From Unio delphinus (taxonomy: Eukaryota > Mollusca > Bivalvia > Unionida > Unionidae): DNA of 64,000 nt. This document shows positions 46,263 through 57,959 of this stretch, piece by piece. The stretch's first letter is position 1; each line of letters begins with the position of its first letter. The notes below the pieces were generated by a model. That model searched no databases, was not told the DNA's origin, and worked only from the letters and a program-made list of their open reading frames with translations. Position numbers and translations under genes: made by a program. The DNA is taken from NCBI GenBank assembly GCA_029339505.1, contig JAQISU010000166.1:6067001-6131000 (forward strand), in the 5' to 3' direction.

Positions 46263-46626
46263 GTAAGATAAATAAAAGCCGCATGGGTCTTACGACGTGC
46301 AGCACAACTACCGTTCCTGAAACCCTGACACCATGTATTAACGTACATTTATTAGAGACACATTGATGTGTTACCAAGGTCGGCAAACTAGTGCAGGTTG
46401 GTTAACAAAGATTTGGTGCAACAGACCACCATCTTCGTTTATCGCATGACGTTTTCGGAGTGGGCTTCCGACGATGAACATTTGGTTACTCTGCGACTAC
46501 GAGCCTTGACTGTCAAATTGACGTATCTCCTCCACTTGTAAATAACGCTACTCATTTAACCAGTCAACGAAAGTAAAATAGACATGCCTTCAGGCATTGC
46601 TTTCACCTGCCATTTTCATACGACAG

Positions 46627-46821
46627 GATGTTTGTGGCAATAATGAACTAATTATGATAAGTATTTGCAAATCGTGCAATGATTTGTTGATTTCTCAATC
46701 GATACGAGTGAAAAGAAGTCCGCGAGAGCCTTGTAATTCTGACAGTCCATGTACAGATCGTCTAAATGGAGAAATTGAAATTAGTCGTTTCCCGAAACAT
46801 ACACCAAATGTCGATGGTTAA
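46627..46821 (+). CDS. Candidate terminal exon, unidentified
   Basis: Acceptor CCATTTTCATACGACAG is followed by an open frame starting DVCGNNELIMISICKSCNDL and ending FPKHTPNVDG at a stop at 46819-46821. It has a CKSC pair and a polar, Cys/Arg-rich C-terminal region. No AATAAA was found shortly downstream. Family not recognised. Confidence 0.38.
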   Translation, partial: DVCGNNELIMISICKSCNDLLISQSIRVKRSPREPCNSDSPCTDRLNGEIEISRFPKHTPNVDG

Positions 46822-46824
46822 AGA

Positions 46825-47930
46825 CTTTTATTGTGTTGTGCGCTTCTTTGCATAAAAATGTGAAAGAAAAAAGCATGTTCCGTTGATGGATTGAAAAACT
46901 GAAATGAAGTAATATGTGTATTAAAAACAATTAACGCTTCTAGAATATGGGCGGAGAAGCCCTTAACTTTAGGATTTTGATGTATATTATTTGTCTTGTA
47001 TATGAATCACTGAACACAGACTGAATTATTTTAAAGTTTGAAAATGTACACTTTAATGTTGGCTTGTCTCAAAATTAATGATGTATCGTCTTATACACTT
47101 GAGTGACTCTTTGTTTGTTCAATAGGCTGAAGGAGGGGTGGGGATACAACATGTAATAATGGAATACAAAAACAATGATCTTAGATAATTATCGTCCGAT
47201 ATATTAAGAATGCATTTACATATTTCCATCAACAGACATTATTGATCCAAATTCCGTAAGACGAACACAGTATAACTTTAAAATTAATATGTACAACACT
47301 TTTCTTCTAAACAGCAATTATTAAGGATTTAAACAAAAATGATTAATTCATTTACTTTCAAGGCAGCTGAAACATAAGCCAGATAAAATTAATAAGGATA
47401 GGATTATAAACTTAATACATTACATCTTTCATTAAAGGTATAGGCATGAATACTATCCAGTTCTTTATAATAAGTGGCATTACACGGCATTTGTTTTAGA
47501 AGAAAAAGTTTACTTTCTAATAAAGAAAGATAGCTGTCAAAACACTTTTAAAAAATTAAAGCAAAGAAAGAATACACCTTTATTTTTACACTTAAGGAAC
47601 AAGGTAGACACTGTTTCCGTCACTAGTGATCACTTTTTGTCAGTGCGAGTTCTTTCGTGAACACTTTGCGCTTTTCTTTGTTAGGTTATTCATGGAGAGA
47701 GAGAGTGAAAGAGACAAATCCACAACGAAAATACATATTATTTTACTAACTGGTGCTGGCCCAATGGATTATGTGTTGTTTCTTATCTAGTCTTTCGTCC
47801 AGTTCTGTAGCTGAAATTTCATGACGTTTAACGCTTTATGACATATTACTTACTTTCTTTATCTTAATTATCCTTTTATTTGTGTGAAATCTTTGTCTGA
47901 GAGAGACGATATAGATTTACGACTAGCCCA
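46825..47930. other. No gene seen; upstream region of the gene starting at 47972
   Basis: AT-rich. The last 100 bases (from about 47880) are less AT-rich and lead into the candidate first exon. Confidence 0.45.
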
Positions 47931-47948
47931 TGTGACGGAAGTTTGGAT

Positions 47949-47954
47949 CACGTG
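47949..47954 (+). promoter_or_regulatory. E-box CACGTG next to a candidate start
   Basis: A palindromic CACGTG (bHLH-Zip type E-box), 18 bases before the ATG at 47972, with a CATGTGACG-like half site at 47929. Position suggests a promoter-proximal or 5' UTR site. Functional role inferred. Confidence 0.4.
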
Positions 47955-47971
47955 ACATGCAAAGAAACAAA

Positions 47972-48067
47972 ATGTCGGAAAGCGATTTTCATGGATTGCT
48001 GGCTCAAAAGCCAAACGCAGGCTTGAAATTCGATAAAAAACTATCAGAAACAGAAAGATCAACAAGG
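47972..48067 (+). CDS. Candidate first coding exon of a plus-strand gene
   Basis: ATG in a good context (AACAAAATGT) opens MSESDFHGLLAQKPNAGLKF, then DKKLSETERSTR, and reaches a strong donor AGG|GTAGGT in phase 0. An in-frame stop at 47933 limits the N terminus. A second in-frame ATG at 47957 would add five residues; I prefer 47972 for context. The local rise in GC and the E-box just upstream fit a transcription start region. The product is not recognised: a short polar N terminus followed by a Lys/Glu-rich segment. The rest of the gene would lie in the AT-rich, SINE-bearing sequence downstream. Confidence 0.55.
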
Positions 48068-48903
48068 GTAGGTACCATAGTCAAAATATCCTAATAGCTT
48101 AATCCAAACTTGACGCAGTTTTAACTTTAAGTTGGTTTATTGCACGGAATGTGTGGGTCGATTGTGGGAAAACGTGGTCGATTGTGGCGTGATTAGCTGG
48201 TCACTACTTTTAGCGAGCATTTTATTAGTACGAGAGACGACTAATAATTTAACATTAGTTTAGGTAATTATTGATAGAAATTTAATATTTCCAGATGTTG
48301 ATTTAGTCTTTCACTATGGTAAAAAAAAGAACAGGTCTGTTTTGTTTAGTATTTCTTTTACATTGTTATTTGGTTTCCATTTGTATTCATTTAGTTACTT
48401 TTTATAATATTTTTTTTTTTTTGCTAAGCCACACACTTTGTAACCACTGGTATGGCACATAATAATAGTTTTAGAATATATGTAGGGTTCCTCATGATGT
48501 CAAGTCTTAAGTCAAGAGCTATTGTTCGTTGTTTTCTTTATGATGATGACCCCATTTAAGTTATGTGTTGTACCTTTGTTTGGCAGTCGAGGAAGGACCC
48601 CCCCCCCCTTCTGTCTCCCTAGTATTGTTGAAGATATTTGTATTTCTTTATTACATGATACTGACTTTTTGGGGTGTCCATAGGGGTCATTTAAGGTGAA
48701 GCACTGAATCATTTTGATGTAGTGTATTATTCAATAGTGTTGAACATGGTTTCTTTGAATTATGACGTAGGCCAGAGGGTCTGTCATTTTCACAGAATAG
48801 TTGCATCGATAAGGATTAACTTTTAATTAGTCACTATTGGTTTGATAGCCCTGAATTATGTAGCTTTCAAAATTCTTTACTAGTTTCATAACTCCTGACT
48901 TAT

Positions 48904-49165
48904 GTACCATATATACTCACTTATAAGCCAAATAATTTGGGGGGAAATAAAGGTATTGAAGGAGAAGTAGGGGGCTTATCTGTGGGCCAATGTCTAAACA
49001 TGACACTTTTGGGTCTTTTTGTTGAATAATGTAATGATTGTAAATCTTGTGACATGAAAAATTAATTTTTTCTGTGATCAAAGATATAGGCATGTAAATA
49101 AACAACCTTTGATCACTGGACAATAATTAAACGTTTATAAAGTACTATGATTGATTTTGTTATTA
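48904..49165. repeat. Left arm of a long inverted repeat
   Basis: Matches the complement of 52193-52464. Shared words include TATAAGC, AATAATTT, GGCTTATCTG, CCAATGT, TGTAAATCTTG, GACATGAAA and TTTATAAAGTACTAT. Identity is imperfect, with small indels. The outer end TATACTC(A/G)CTTATAAGC resembles terminal repeats of pogo/Tigger-like elements. See 51480-51850. Confidence 0.75.
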
Positions 49166-49308
49166 TTTGGTATGTGTGTATTATCAGATTTTTCCAACAA
49201 GAAACCAAATAAAGGTCAATACAGACTTCATAATTCATGGACGGATTGAGTTTACCTTGGAGACAATGCTGACTATAATGTACAGTACTTACAGCTGTAG
49301 TGCAAATT

Positions 49309-49625
49309 GCTCCAGTGGGCAAGTGGTTACAGCTTCCACCTGAGATGCAGGAGGTCATGGGTTTGATACACAGCTAAGCCATACCAAAGACTTACAAAAA
49401 TGATACATGTACTAACAGCTGCCTTGCTTGGCACTCAACCTTAACAGGTTAGTGTTAGGACTGGTCGGCCTGGTGTCAAGATAATGTGACTGGGTGGGAC
49501 ATCATGTTACATGTCTGCGGCATGATGCTCAAGTGCTAGACATCACTGCAAACTGCCACACTGCAGACATAATGATATGACTGAAAAATTATTAAAGCTA
49601 TGTTAAAATCCAATTCACACACACA
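49309..49625 (+). mobile_element. SINE family A, full length, with (CA)n tail
   Basis: Plus orientation: head GCTCCAGTGGGCAAGTGGTT and GGTCATGGGTTTGATACAC (B box diverged), body GATAATGTGACTGGGTGGGA, tail GTTAAAATCCAATT then CACACACACACA. Confidence 0.92.
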
Positions 49626-49939
49626 CACATAACTAACCCCTACTAATGGTGGGCCAGTTTGGTTTGCAGAGTAATTTTAGTTTTTTTTTCTTTCTTCTGA
49701 CTTCTTGAGTGAAATGAGATTATTTAAAAAAAAATTAAACGGATGATTGTTGGTGACATGGAAAATAAACTTACCTTTGGTTTATTTTTTGTATCTACCT
49801 AACATTGTATTTTTAAAATTCAGTTTTCATTTGCAAATTTATTTATAGCAATTTATCAGTTTTGTTTATAGATCTAAACAAACAAATGTCTAGAAAATCT
49901 AATTTTCTATAACATGTATGCATACAAATTTTGTTTTAG

Positions 49940-50171
49940 GGTTTAATGCCATTTTTCAGCACATGATAGGCTATACATGGCAGCCAGTATTAATGGTGGA
50001 GGGAGAACCCGAGAAAACCCCCAGAAAGAACCACAGACCCATGAGAAGCTACTGGCAAGCTTTCTCACATACCCACATTGGCTGAATTTGAAACAGGAAC
50101 CCATGCAGAGGTGAGATGGCAGTTATCCGTAATGAAGAGCACTTTATACCACTCGGTCACTCGATGCCCCC
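49940..50171 (-). mobile_element. SINE family B, full length
   Basis: Reverse orientation, from TTTAATGCCATTTTTCAGCA to the head AGAGCACTTTATACCACTCG and GATGCCCCC. Flanks share ATGCATA on both sides, a possible target duplication. Confidence 0.9.
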
Positions 50172-50234
50172 GCATGCATAAAATTGATTTGTATTTTGAT
50201 ATTTAGTGTTCCCTGTTTGATAAATTAAAAAAAA

Positions 50235-50412
50235 TAAAAGCTGTACCAATTAATCGCCCGTACTCATAATCGGGCTGATTATTAGAACAATCAGTATAAT
50301 CAGTATCGGCGGAAATAATCGGTGCCGATGTAAAAAATAACAAATTTCCAAAGTATAAATTCAATCATAGCATTCATCTTGACATAGCTTTGAATTTTAA
50401 ATCAGAATTAAA
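50235..50412. mobile_element. Left end of a possible hAT-like element
   Basis: AAAGCTGTACCAATTAATCG followed by repeated ATAATCGG/CGATTAT-like words. The complement of its first bases (ATTGGTACAGCT) occurs at 52530-52543. No convincing 8-bp target duplication. Immediately to the right, CAGTTCTACCCGTTTATATT (50413) looks like the end of yet another element. Confidence 0.4.
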
Positions 50413-51479
50413 TACAGTTCTACCCGTTTATATTGACATCATTTATATCGACTAGCCGCCTATGTTGACCAAAAAAACCCCAAAGTTTCAGTCCCTTGGT
50501 CTACTATTAGTACCAAACTGTCATGCTTATGTCGACGTCAGGATAAAAGAGAAACGTACATGTCAACAGAAGCCCTTGGTCCCAGCTTGAACAAATCCTT
50601 TGTTTTCTAATCATTTATGTCGACAAGCTGACAGTTCCAACCCATACTTTGTTCAACAATTAGTTGGTCTTGTCGCCAGGCTTTAATGTCGCGGTCGGAT
50701 TTAAAAAAAAACAATCACCATAGACTTTTGTTTGGGCCTATAAAGCTGGCTTCGTGCGGCAACTTAAACAAAGTGAAATCTTATCAATTCTAGCATTTTC
50801 CAAAGAATGCACAGAGGTATAGCTAGGATTTTAAAACTAGGAGTTCAAGAGTACCACCAGTAAACGTTGCAGTCCCCTACCAGAAGCAAATTGAGCATAC
50901 CTGAAATGGCTATATTTCCATACGAGTAGAAACAGCGGTTGCCATAGAGTTAAATTTTCTTTACAGTACTGACATGTAGCCCTTGTTTGTCCATGAGAGT
51001 GAGAGTAAATTGTCATGTCAAGATAAGGTCTTATTCCAAGCACTAAGTTACCTCTGAAATCAGTCATATCGCACATTTTCTCACCACTCTGCAGCTAGTT
51101 AAGTCTGATCTTGCCGCCTATCTTGTGGGTCATGTTCTTCAGATGTACTCTTATAATGACAACACGTACATCTGTGGGTCTTTGAGCCACTGAATTTTCT
51201 GATTGTAAACGGCTAAAATAATTGATCAACACATTTTCCCACTCAACAGGTGGTCGAAGCAGGACTAGCAGGCCCTTAAATTTGCCGTCCAGCAAATTGG
51301 TGCATACTGAGAACTTCTGTATACGTTATTGTCTGAATCCCAGATATAAAAAAGTGTCCAAATATGTGCAGTTACGCTTTTCCGAGACCTTTGAAAGTGA
51401 TCGGTGATTAAAACAAGTTTAATTTGCTGTGAATGTTTCGTTTTTAACTTTATTTACTTTTACGATATCCACCAAGCAG

Positions 51480-51850
51480 CAGTGTAAAACGCAAATCAAA
51501 TTTACAGTCTCTGGAAACTAGATGTCTGGCTGTTAAGGAAATTTATGGCTAATCATCTCGCAAAGAGGTCTGTGAAATGTTTTCGCTTAAAAATAACACC
51601 CGTTCAGGAAGGATGAATGCTGCTGAGTCTATAAAGAAAGACTACGTTGAAGTAACTGTGCTTTCCAAAAGAAGAAGCAAAAGACTGCAACATTTGAAGA
51701 CATGGAGGAAGCCTCAGAATTCTTCAATAAAACAGTTTGCGAAGAAACATAGTGTGGAGAACTTCACTGCAACACGTGGTTGGTTCAGTCACTTTAATGT
51801 TCGTCATATCATCCAATACAAAAGTATTTGTGGAGAATACATGTACTGTT
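51480..51850 (+). pseudogene. pogo/Tigger-like transposase, N-terminal fragment
   Basis: The frame reads VKRKSNLQSLETRCLAVKEI, an in-frame stop, SRKEVCEMFSLKNNT, then SKRRSKRLQHLKTWRKP and FAKKHSVENFTATRGWFSHF. This matches the CENP-B-type DNA-binding region of Tigger/pogo transposases (KRK..LS...K, SKKEVC..F, KR+R, F....G.E.F.AS.GWL.RF..RH). The DDE catalytic domain is absent; the sequence runs into the right arm of the inverted repeat within about 340 bases. One stop and shortening mark it as dead. Confidence 0.65.
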
Positions 51851-52192
51851 GACAGCTTTTCATTTCCATGTGAATAGCACCGTCCCCTTGTTAGCTTAAA
51901 TAAGATGGGAAGAGACTGACAAAAATCATGAAGCATGTAAATAACAACTATCCAACCATGTGCTAATGCCGACTTTGAATATCATACTGTTTTTCGTATC
52001 AGGATGTGATCGGTGCAATATTTTGTTGTGGATTTTATTACACAAAGGTAGCCAGAATGTAATTTGTCAATATACAAGTGCATTTCACACTGATTTTCTC
52101 GTCATGTACTCAAAATTTCCATTTTTTTTCAAAGTGTAAATGCTACTCACTGATGACAGGACACTCTTTGCAGGTGAATATTAATTTTTCTC

Positions 52193-52464
52193 TTTTAAAT
52201 CAATGATAGTACTTTATAAAAGTTTAATAACTGTCAGGTCACCGAAAGTTATTTTTTAAACTTCCCTATGTCTTAGGACACGGAAAAAATTATTGTTTCA
52301 TGTCCCAAGATTTACATCCGTTACAGTAGTTAACAAAAAAAAACAACTAAAAATGGTAAAGTTTACACATTGGTCCGCAGATAAGCCAACTGTCTCCCAT
52401 CCCCCCTTATTCCAGGCCTTTATTATTTCCTAAATTATTCAGCTTATACGCAAGTAAATACAAT
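52193..52464. repeat. Right arm of a long inverted repeat
   Basis: Partner of 48904-49165. Its outer end reads CAGCTTATACGCAAGTAAATA. The right end of the possible hAT-like element follows at 52465-52545. Confidence 0.75.
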
Positions 52465-52549
52465 GATCATGAAATAATTGGTATCTGCAATTTTAATAAT
52501 CGGCTATACACGGTATCGGCAAAAAGTGACATTGGTACAGCTCTAAAAC

Positions 52550-55070
52550 AAGTTCACTATTTAATTGTTATAAAAATTTTATTACCTACTGAGTAGAGAG
52601 TAAAGAAACAGTTTGTATTCCATTTTAATGTAGGTGTTACAGATATGCTTTTAGGAGCATGAAGAGAACTGAACAGATTATACTTAATTCACTTCTGCAA
52701 TAATTCGCTTCTGCAGTCTGTTGCATGTACAGTGATGAATTAGTGTCTGAAATGTCTGTGTCCTATTGATCTATATCTCTTCATATTTTCATGACTTAAC
52801 TAAATATTTGGATGTTTTAAGAACATTTCCTGGTCCTAATTCATCCATCTGAAACGGGGAATTATGGAATATACCACCAATATGATTGATTCCTGAATTT
52901 TTGTGCAGTTTCCACAAATTTCTCAATGTTATTTTTTTCTTTCTATCCTTACAATGTGGATTTTTTTTAGTCATTTGTGATAAAGATAAGGATATTTTGC
53001 CAGATTTGTGGTAACAGTTTTTTTGGTCTGGAGTGTGACCTGCAATTGCAATTTAGCTACATTGGATCAAGACCTTTTTTGTTTGCAGTTTGATTCCACT
53101 TATAATAGGGCCTGGGATAAAGCATGTGTATACAATAGAGCCTGGGATTAGTGATCGTTTGTGGTGTAGTGTGCAAGGTTTAATTCTGGGAGTCATTACT
53201 GCAGTCTTGAAGGTTCTAGCTTTTGAGATGTGTACAGTGTATTTCACTTTCGTGTTTGTTTTGTCCCATTAAAACAAGACTGCATTTGTATTGTATGCTT
53301 AAAGAAATGGCACATCTCTCTTTATTTGTTATTTTTTTATTTTCATTTGACCGTGCAGTTGCTTTAAATGACTTCATTGCAACATTGTGCACATTTGTGT
53401 AGAGAACCATTTTTTTAATCAGTTCAAATTGGTGTCATGTTAATTAGAATGCCAACTTATCTCCCTCAGTGTCCCTTGAGGATGCATGACCCAATAGGTA
53501 GTTCAATAGCAAATACATCCAGGTGTTGTCCCTGATAAATTTAATGTTACTGTCATAATGTCTATCAGTGTCCCTTGGGGCTACATATTACAAAAGGCCT
53601 TTCAGTATCAAGTAACATATATAGTCTTGGTTGTTTTCACTTGTGGCATAACCTCAGTGCTTTTCCCTGATGGTGCTTTATGTAGAAGGTACATATTATC
53701 ATTGGCTATCAATGCACTGAGTACATTCTTGTTATTGCTGAACTGACTTCATGTCTAGCTGATCTCTCAGGACACTTGTGTTTGATGGCTTCTCAACAGG
53801 TCAGTTTTTATTTTGGTCTATATTGGAAAGAATTTGTTGAATCATATTTATGGTTCAATAGGTCTTCAGTTTTTGCAATTCTTCAGCAGAACCTGTTACC
53901 CTACTTTTCAGAATCAAGCATTTCTACTTGAATCTTTGTTTTGCGATTTTTGTTTTCTCTTGTAAGATAGTTTGCCATTATAAAAGATGTGATCAGGCTT
54001 TCTGTTTGATATATATATATATCACACATCTTGGTGTTCAATCCATTCTTGTTCGGTGGTCTTAATTTATCCTGCAAAAGTAGGTAATATGATTTCAACA
54101 TGGATTTATATGGAATATTTGATATACATAAATGATTACAAATTATAAATTTGAATGTTTCAAACTTCAGATTTCAAAAATTGCTTTTAATTATCAAACT
54201 ATTGAGCAATTTTTAGGTAATAGTCATTGTGTAATATAGATGAGGTACTTTAAGTGTAATTACAGGACTGATATGAAAGAAACTGCATAACTTGAAAAAG
54301 AAAAAAAATACAACAACTTTTAATGGATGGCGACTAGCTTTGACACTTTGCATGACCCAACTGCATTCATGGATTGAGTATGTCGATACAAGCGTCTTGT
54401 TACTATGCTGATGACTTTAGCTGGTAAGAATATGTGCATTATTTGTAGATCATGTATACTAGTACTTCCATGATTTTGGAGTTCATTAGTTGTTTTGAAA
54501 TACTTTGTATATCACTTGCACCCTTTCAGAAAAGTTTTATAGAAATGTTGATTGGTAAATCATAGTTATTTCCATAAGGGTTTAGTTAGAAACTTAAAAT
54601 CTTAATTTATTTATAGCTAGTGCTAGTTCTGCATTAAGCCAGAATACTCAATGTAAGAGCAATGAGATTGAATGTAACAATTTTTGGAAAGCTGCCAATC
54701 TGTTGACATAGTAACCTTTGCATTATTGGTGCCTAATTTATTCTGCAACTTAACTTTCTGGAGTTCCTTGAGTTCAGAAAACCTTTTTTTTTTTGTTTAG
54801 TTGGTCACTTTGACATTTAGAATTGGTAATTTTCATGTAGTGAACAAAGCAAGCATTCTTCACTCAAAAATGTTCTTAAAATCTAGAAATGAAAATAATT
54901 TGAAATAATTGAAGGACTTCTATCCCATTTGTAGATCTTTCAGTTACTATGTGACTTTTGAAAATTAATTTTACCATCTTAAGTCCATATTTGAAAGCCA
55001 TCATGTAAAACTGTCATTGATTGTAAGCTAAACACTCTGTAGGATTAATATTTATGCGCAGATTTCACAT
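52550..55070. other. No gene confidently seen (probable intron)
   Basis: AT-rich. Open stretches at 53090-53272 and 53558-53746 have weak borders and, in the first case, internal near-repeats (GCCTGGGAT twice), so I do not call exons. Confidence 0.45.
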
Positions 55071-55078
55071 GGTACTTA

Positions 55079-55390
55079 CTGCTCCCAAGTAGTTAAATCG
55101 TCCACCATGGAAGTTGGAGGTTGTGGGTTTGATCCCCGGCCAAGTCATACCAAAAGACTTATGAAAATGTTACTAACAGCTGCCTTGCTTGACGCTCAGC
55201 ATTAAGAGGTTAGTGTTAGGGTTGGTCGACCTGGTGTCAGGATAATGTGACTGGGTGGGACATCATGTTACATGTTTGCGGCATGATGCTCAAGTGCAAG
55301 AGATCATTATAATTTGCCTCACTGCAGATATCGTAGGAATATGACTGAAAAATTATTAAAGCCATGTTGAAAGTCATAAGCAAACAAACA
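55079..55390 (+). mobile_element. SINE family A, full length, with (CAAA)n tail
   Basis: Head GTTTGATCCCCGGCCAAGTC, body TGTCAGGATAATGTGACTGG, end CATGTTGAAAGTCATAAG followed by CAAACAAACAAA. Confidence 0.92.
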
Positions 55391-55467
55391 AAAAAAAATC
55401 GCATGGTACTCAGTTTACCCTACAACGAATTACATAAAGGATAGTTCAGTGGCAGACATCGTTGTAG

Positions 55468-55545
55468 TAGGGTTTGCCGCCATTTTTCAGCACAAGATAG
55501 GCTATTCATGGCGGCCAGTATTAATAGTGGAGGAAGAACCCTCCT
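55468..55545 (-). mobile_element. SINE family B, 3' end fragment
   Basis: Reverse orientation: GCCATTTTTCAGCACAAGAT, GGCGGCCAGTATTAATAGTG, GAGGAAGAACCC. Only the last 75 bases of the element. Confidence 0.9.
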
Positions 55546-55549
55546 CCTG

Positions 55550-57250
55550 AGTTTCTATGTCTGGATTACAATTAAGAAATTGTTTTTAGTACACATTTGG
55601 TAAGAGCTTCAAGGTACACTATCTTTGTTATTTAATCAAAATTATATCAAGGGTAATCATTTGTGAAATGCTTTAACTGAATATTTTCACATATATACAG
55701 TTAAAAGCAGTCAAAAATCATGTTAAAATGAGGAACCTTTTTGTACATTTTCTCCAGCTGCATTCATCTCTCCATGGTTTTAGTACTATATAGGTCATGT
55801 AATGAGATCAGACTGTACACTTGTGTAAATAACCAGATCTCTTTGTCAGTCATGAAGAGTGCCTATGGTATGTATATTATAATGCCACTGTTAGACACAA
55901 CTCTGCACTAATACTAATGCTCAGTTATGTCTTAATACCAGTGTAGATAATGTATATCAAATTTAGTATTATTTGAATAGAAAAAAAAGAATATATATTC
56001 TCATTAACCAAGAAATAAACTGAATAAGTGTGGATACACTGTTATGGCACTTTAATGTACTTCTATGACCTAATGATGTTGTCCATTAAAATCATAATGT
56101 GTGATATAAAAGGGGATAAACTGGGTGTAATTTTTTTGGTCTAGACTGTGGCAATAAACAGACCCTAAATTAGACACCCCATGGTTCAGTGATTGTCAGG
56201 TTTGACCTAACGTTTGTATAGGTACAAAATTCATTCTTTAATACCAGCAGTTTTACTGCTGCAGTACTTAGCATTTACTTAGAAAGTATACTTGTACAGT
56301 ATATTAAGTTTGATAAAATGTTAACATTTCCTCCCTTTCAAGCAATACTGTTTTTCATGACTGATAGTATCTGATACTCATAAATTTTTGCTGTCAGAAT
56401 TTAAACATCATCATTTAACAAGTCATATTGAGCAAAGGTTACAATGAGCTTACAGGGAACTCCGCTTATAACTTAGGTCCAGCTGTAAACAAAATAGAGA
56501 TGACCCTATCTGCGGGGGGGGGGGGGCATTATGCAACAGCAGATTATGGTGTATGTTGTTTTTTCTACTTATTACTCATAGGCCTTACAAACAACATAGG
56601 CCCTGATCTGCCAGTGCATTATGCAAGCATCAAATCCCGGTCTATGCAGTTTGTACTTGGATCCAACTTTGATTAACATTTGTTTTCTGTATACATTAGA
56701 TTTTGACCATTCTATGCAGCCCCTATTGAGAGACTACCACATCTGTTATCAAAAAGTAGCCCCAGGACAGGTAATTTCATGTTAGAGTAATCAGATAACA
56801 TTAAACATTGCTCCATATGTGAAAAATCTGGTCTTGTAGGAGATACAGTAACCAAAACCAGTGATGCTTCATGACAGATGATCTTTCAAACCAATGGTCT
56901 TTCATGACAGGTGGTACTCCCCCAAAAATGGTCTTTAAATGAAGGGTTGTCTTCAAAATATCAGTTTTTCATAATAGATGACATTCTAAATCAGGTATTT
57001 TTAAATATTTTTTCCCTGACTATAGTTCTATGTTTGTAAAAAAAAACACCGAACTCATTGCTTCACATTTTGACAGATTATCCAGATCTTAAGCCTTTTT
57101 CTAAGTCTCTGATGGTATAGTTTGAATCTGGAGCAAATGTCATTCTGATTATGTGTCTTTTATATCAAGTAATGGCTTGTACTTTGTCAATGTAAAAATT
57201 TGCAAATAGGTCCGGAAGTTTGAATAGAAAGTGTTTTGAAGTCCGTGTTC
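55550..57250. other. No gene confidently seen (probable intron)
   Basis: AT-rich. Holds repeat D copy 2 (55870-56045) and a poly-G run (56514-56526). The open frame around 56430-56670 has no splice support. Confidence 0.45.
55870..56045 (-). repeat. Interspersed repeat family D, copy 2
   Basis: The complement shares AAAGTGCCATAACAGTGTAT, TTTATTTCTTGGTTAATGA and TTCTATTCAAATAATACTAA with 36828-37200. Confidence 0.6.
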
Positions 57251-57252
57251 CT

Positions 57253-57956
57253 TAGTGTTGTTCCGATTATCGATGATAATCGATCATCAGTTGGTTGAGC
57301 AAATTAATAAGATAATCGATTGTGAAACTCCATAATCGATTGTGTGCAAAGGGAGACTACTTTTATGTGTATGCAAAGCTCAAAGGTTAGTAAAGCTCCC
57401 AGCCACTAAAGTTGACTTGAAATTTATTATTCCCTTCACAATTACAAATAAAAACACTTATGATTCATAATTAAGAATATATAGTTATTATTTCATGGTT
57501 AAGTTGTTAAATTGTTGAGTTAAAAAATTTAAACACATTTTGTTGATTTGTTTCAGTTAAATTGCAACATCTTTTGTAGTATTTATAAACAATGACAAAC
57601 AAGAAAGTCATGTCCTTCTATACTGTAAATTACAGACACATCACATATGAATGAAAGAATTTCGGGAGATTGTAGCAGTGTTTCACTTGGACATGATTGA
57701 TCAGCCATAAAAAGTTGCGTTCATTTAACAGAGTTGTAGAACAAAAGTAACACAATGTAATATTATTGTCAAGTTAAAGAATACATGTCAATAAAAGAGA
57801 TTACTCCTGTACATTTATAAACATATTGAAACTCTTGTTCAAAGACATAACTAACAAAAAATTTAATTTGCTCTTAGTAACCGATTATAATCGATGATCA
57901 GTTGGTCAAGAGGAACCGATTATTGATTATGAATTTCTGACCGATTCCCATCACTA
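57253..57956. mobile_element. hAT-like MITE, 704 bp, perfect 8-bp TSD (second copy)
   Basis: Starts TAGTGTTGTTCCGATTATCG and ends CCGATTCCCATCACTA. It is flanked by GTGTTCCT (57245-57252 and 57957-57964). Collinear along its whole length with 4695-5395, including the internal block CCCAGCCACTAAAGTTGAC. No coding frame. The unbroken target duplication and close similarity indicate relatively recent activity. Confidence 0.92.
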
Positions 57957-57959
57957 GTG

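Noticed and set aside
53090..53272. Candidate exon after a TTTTTTGTTTGCAG acceptor
   Set aside because: One frame is open, but the segment contains near-repeats (GCCTGGGAT twice) and the donor (AAG|GTTCTA) is weak.
56428..56676. 82-codon frame with a Gly run
   Set aside because: Contains a poly-G expansion, lacks splice borders and has no recognisable motif.
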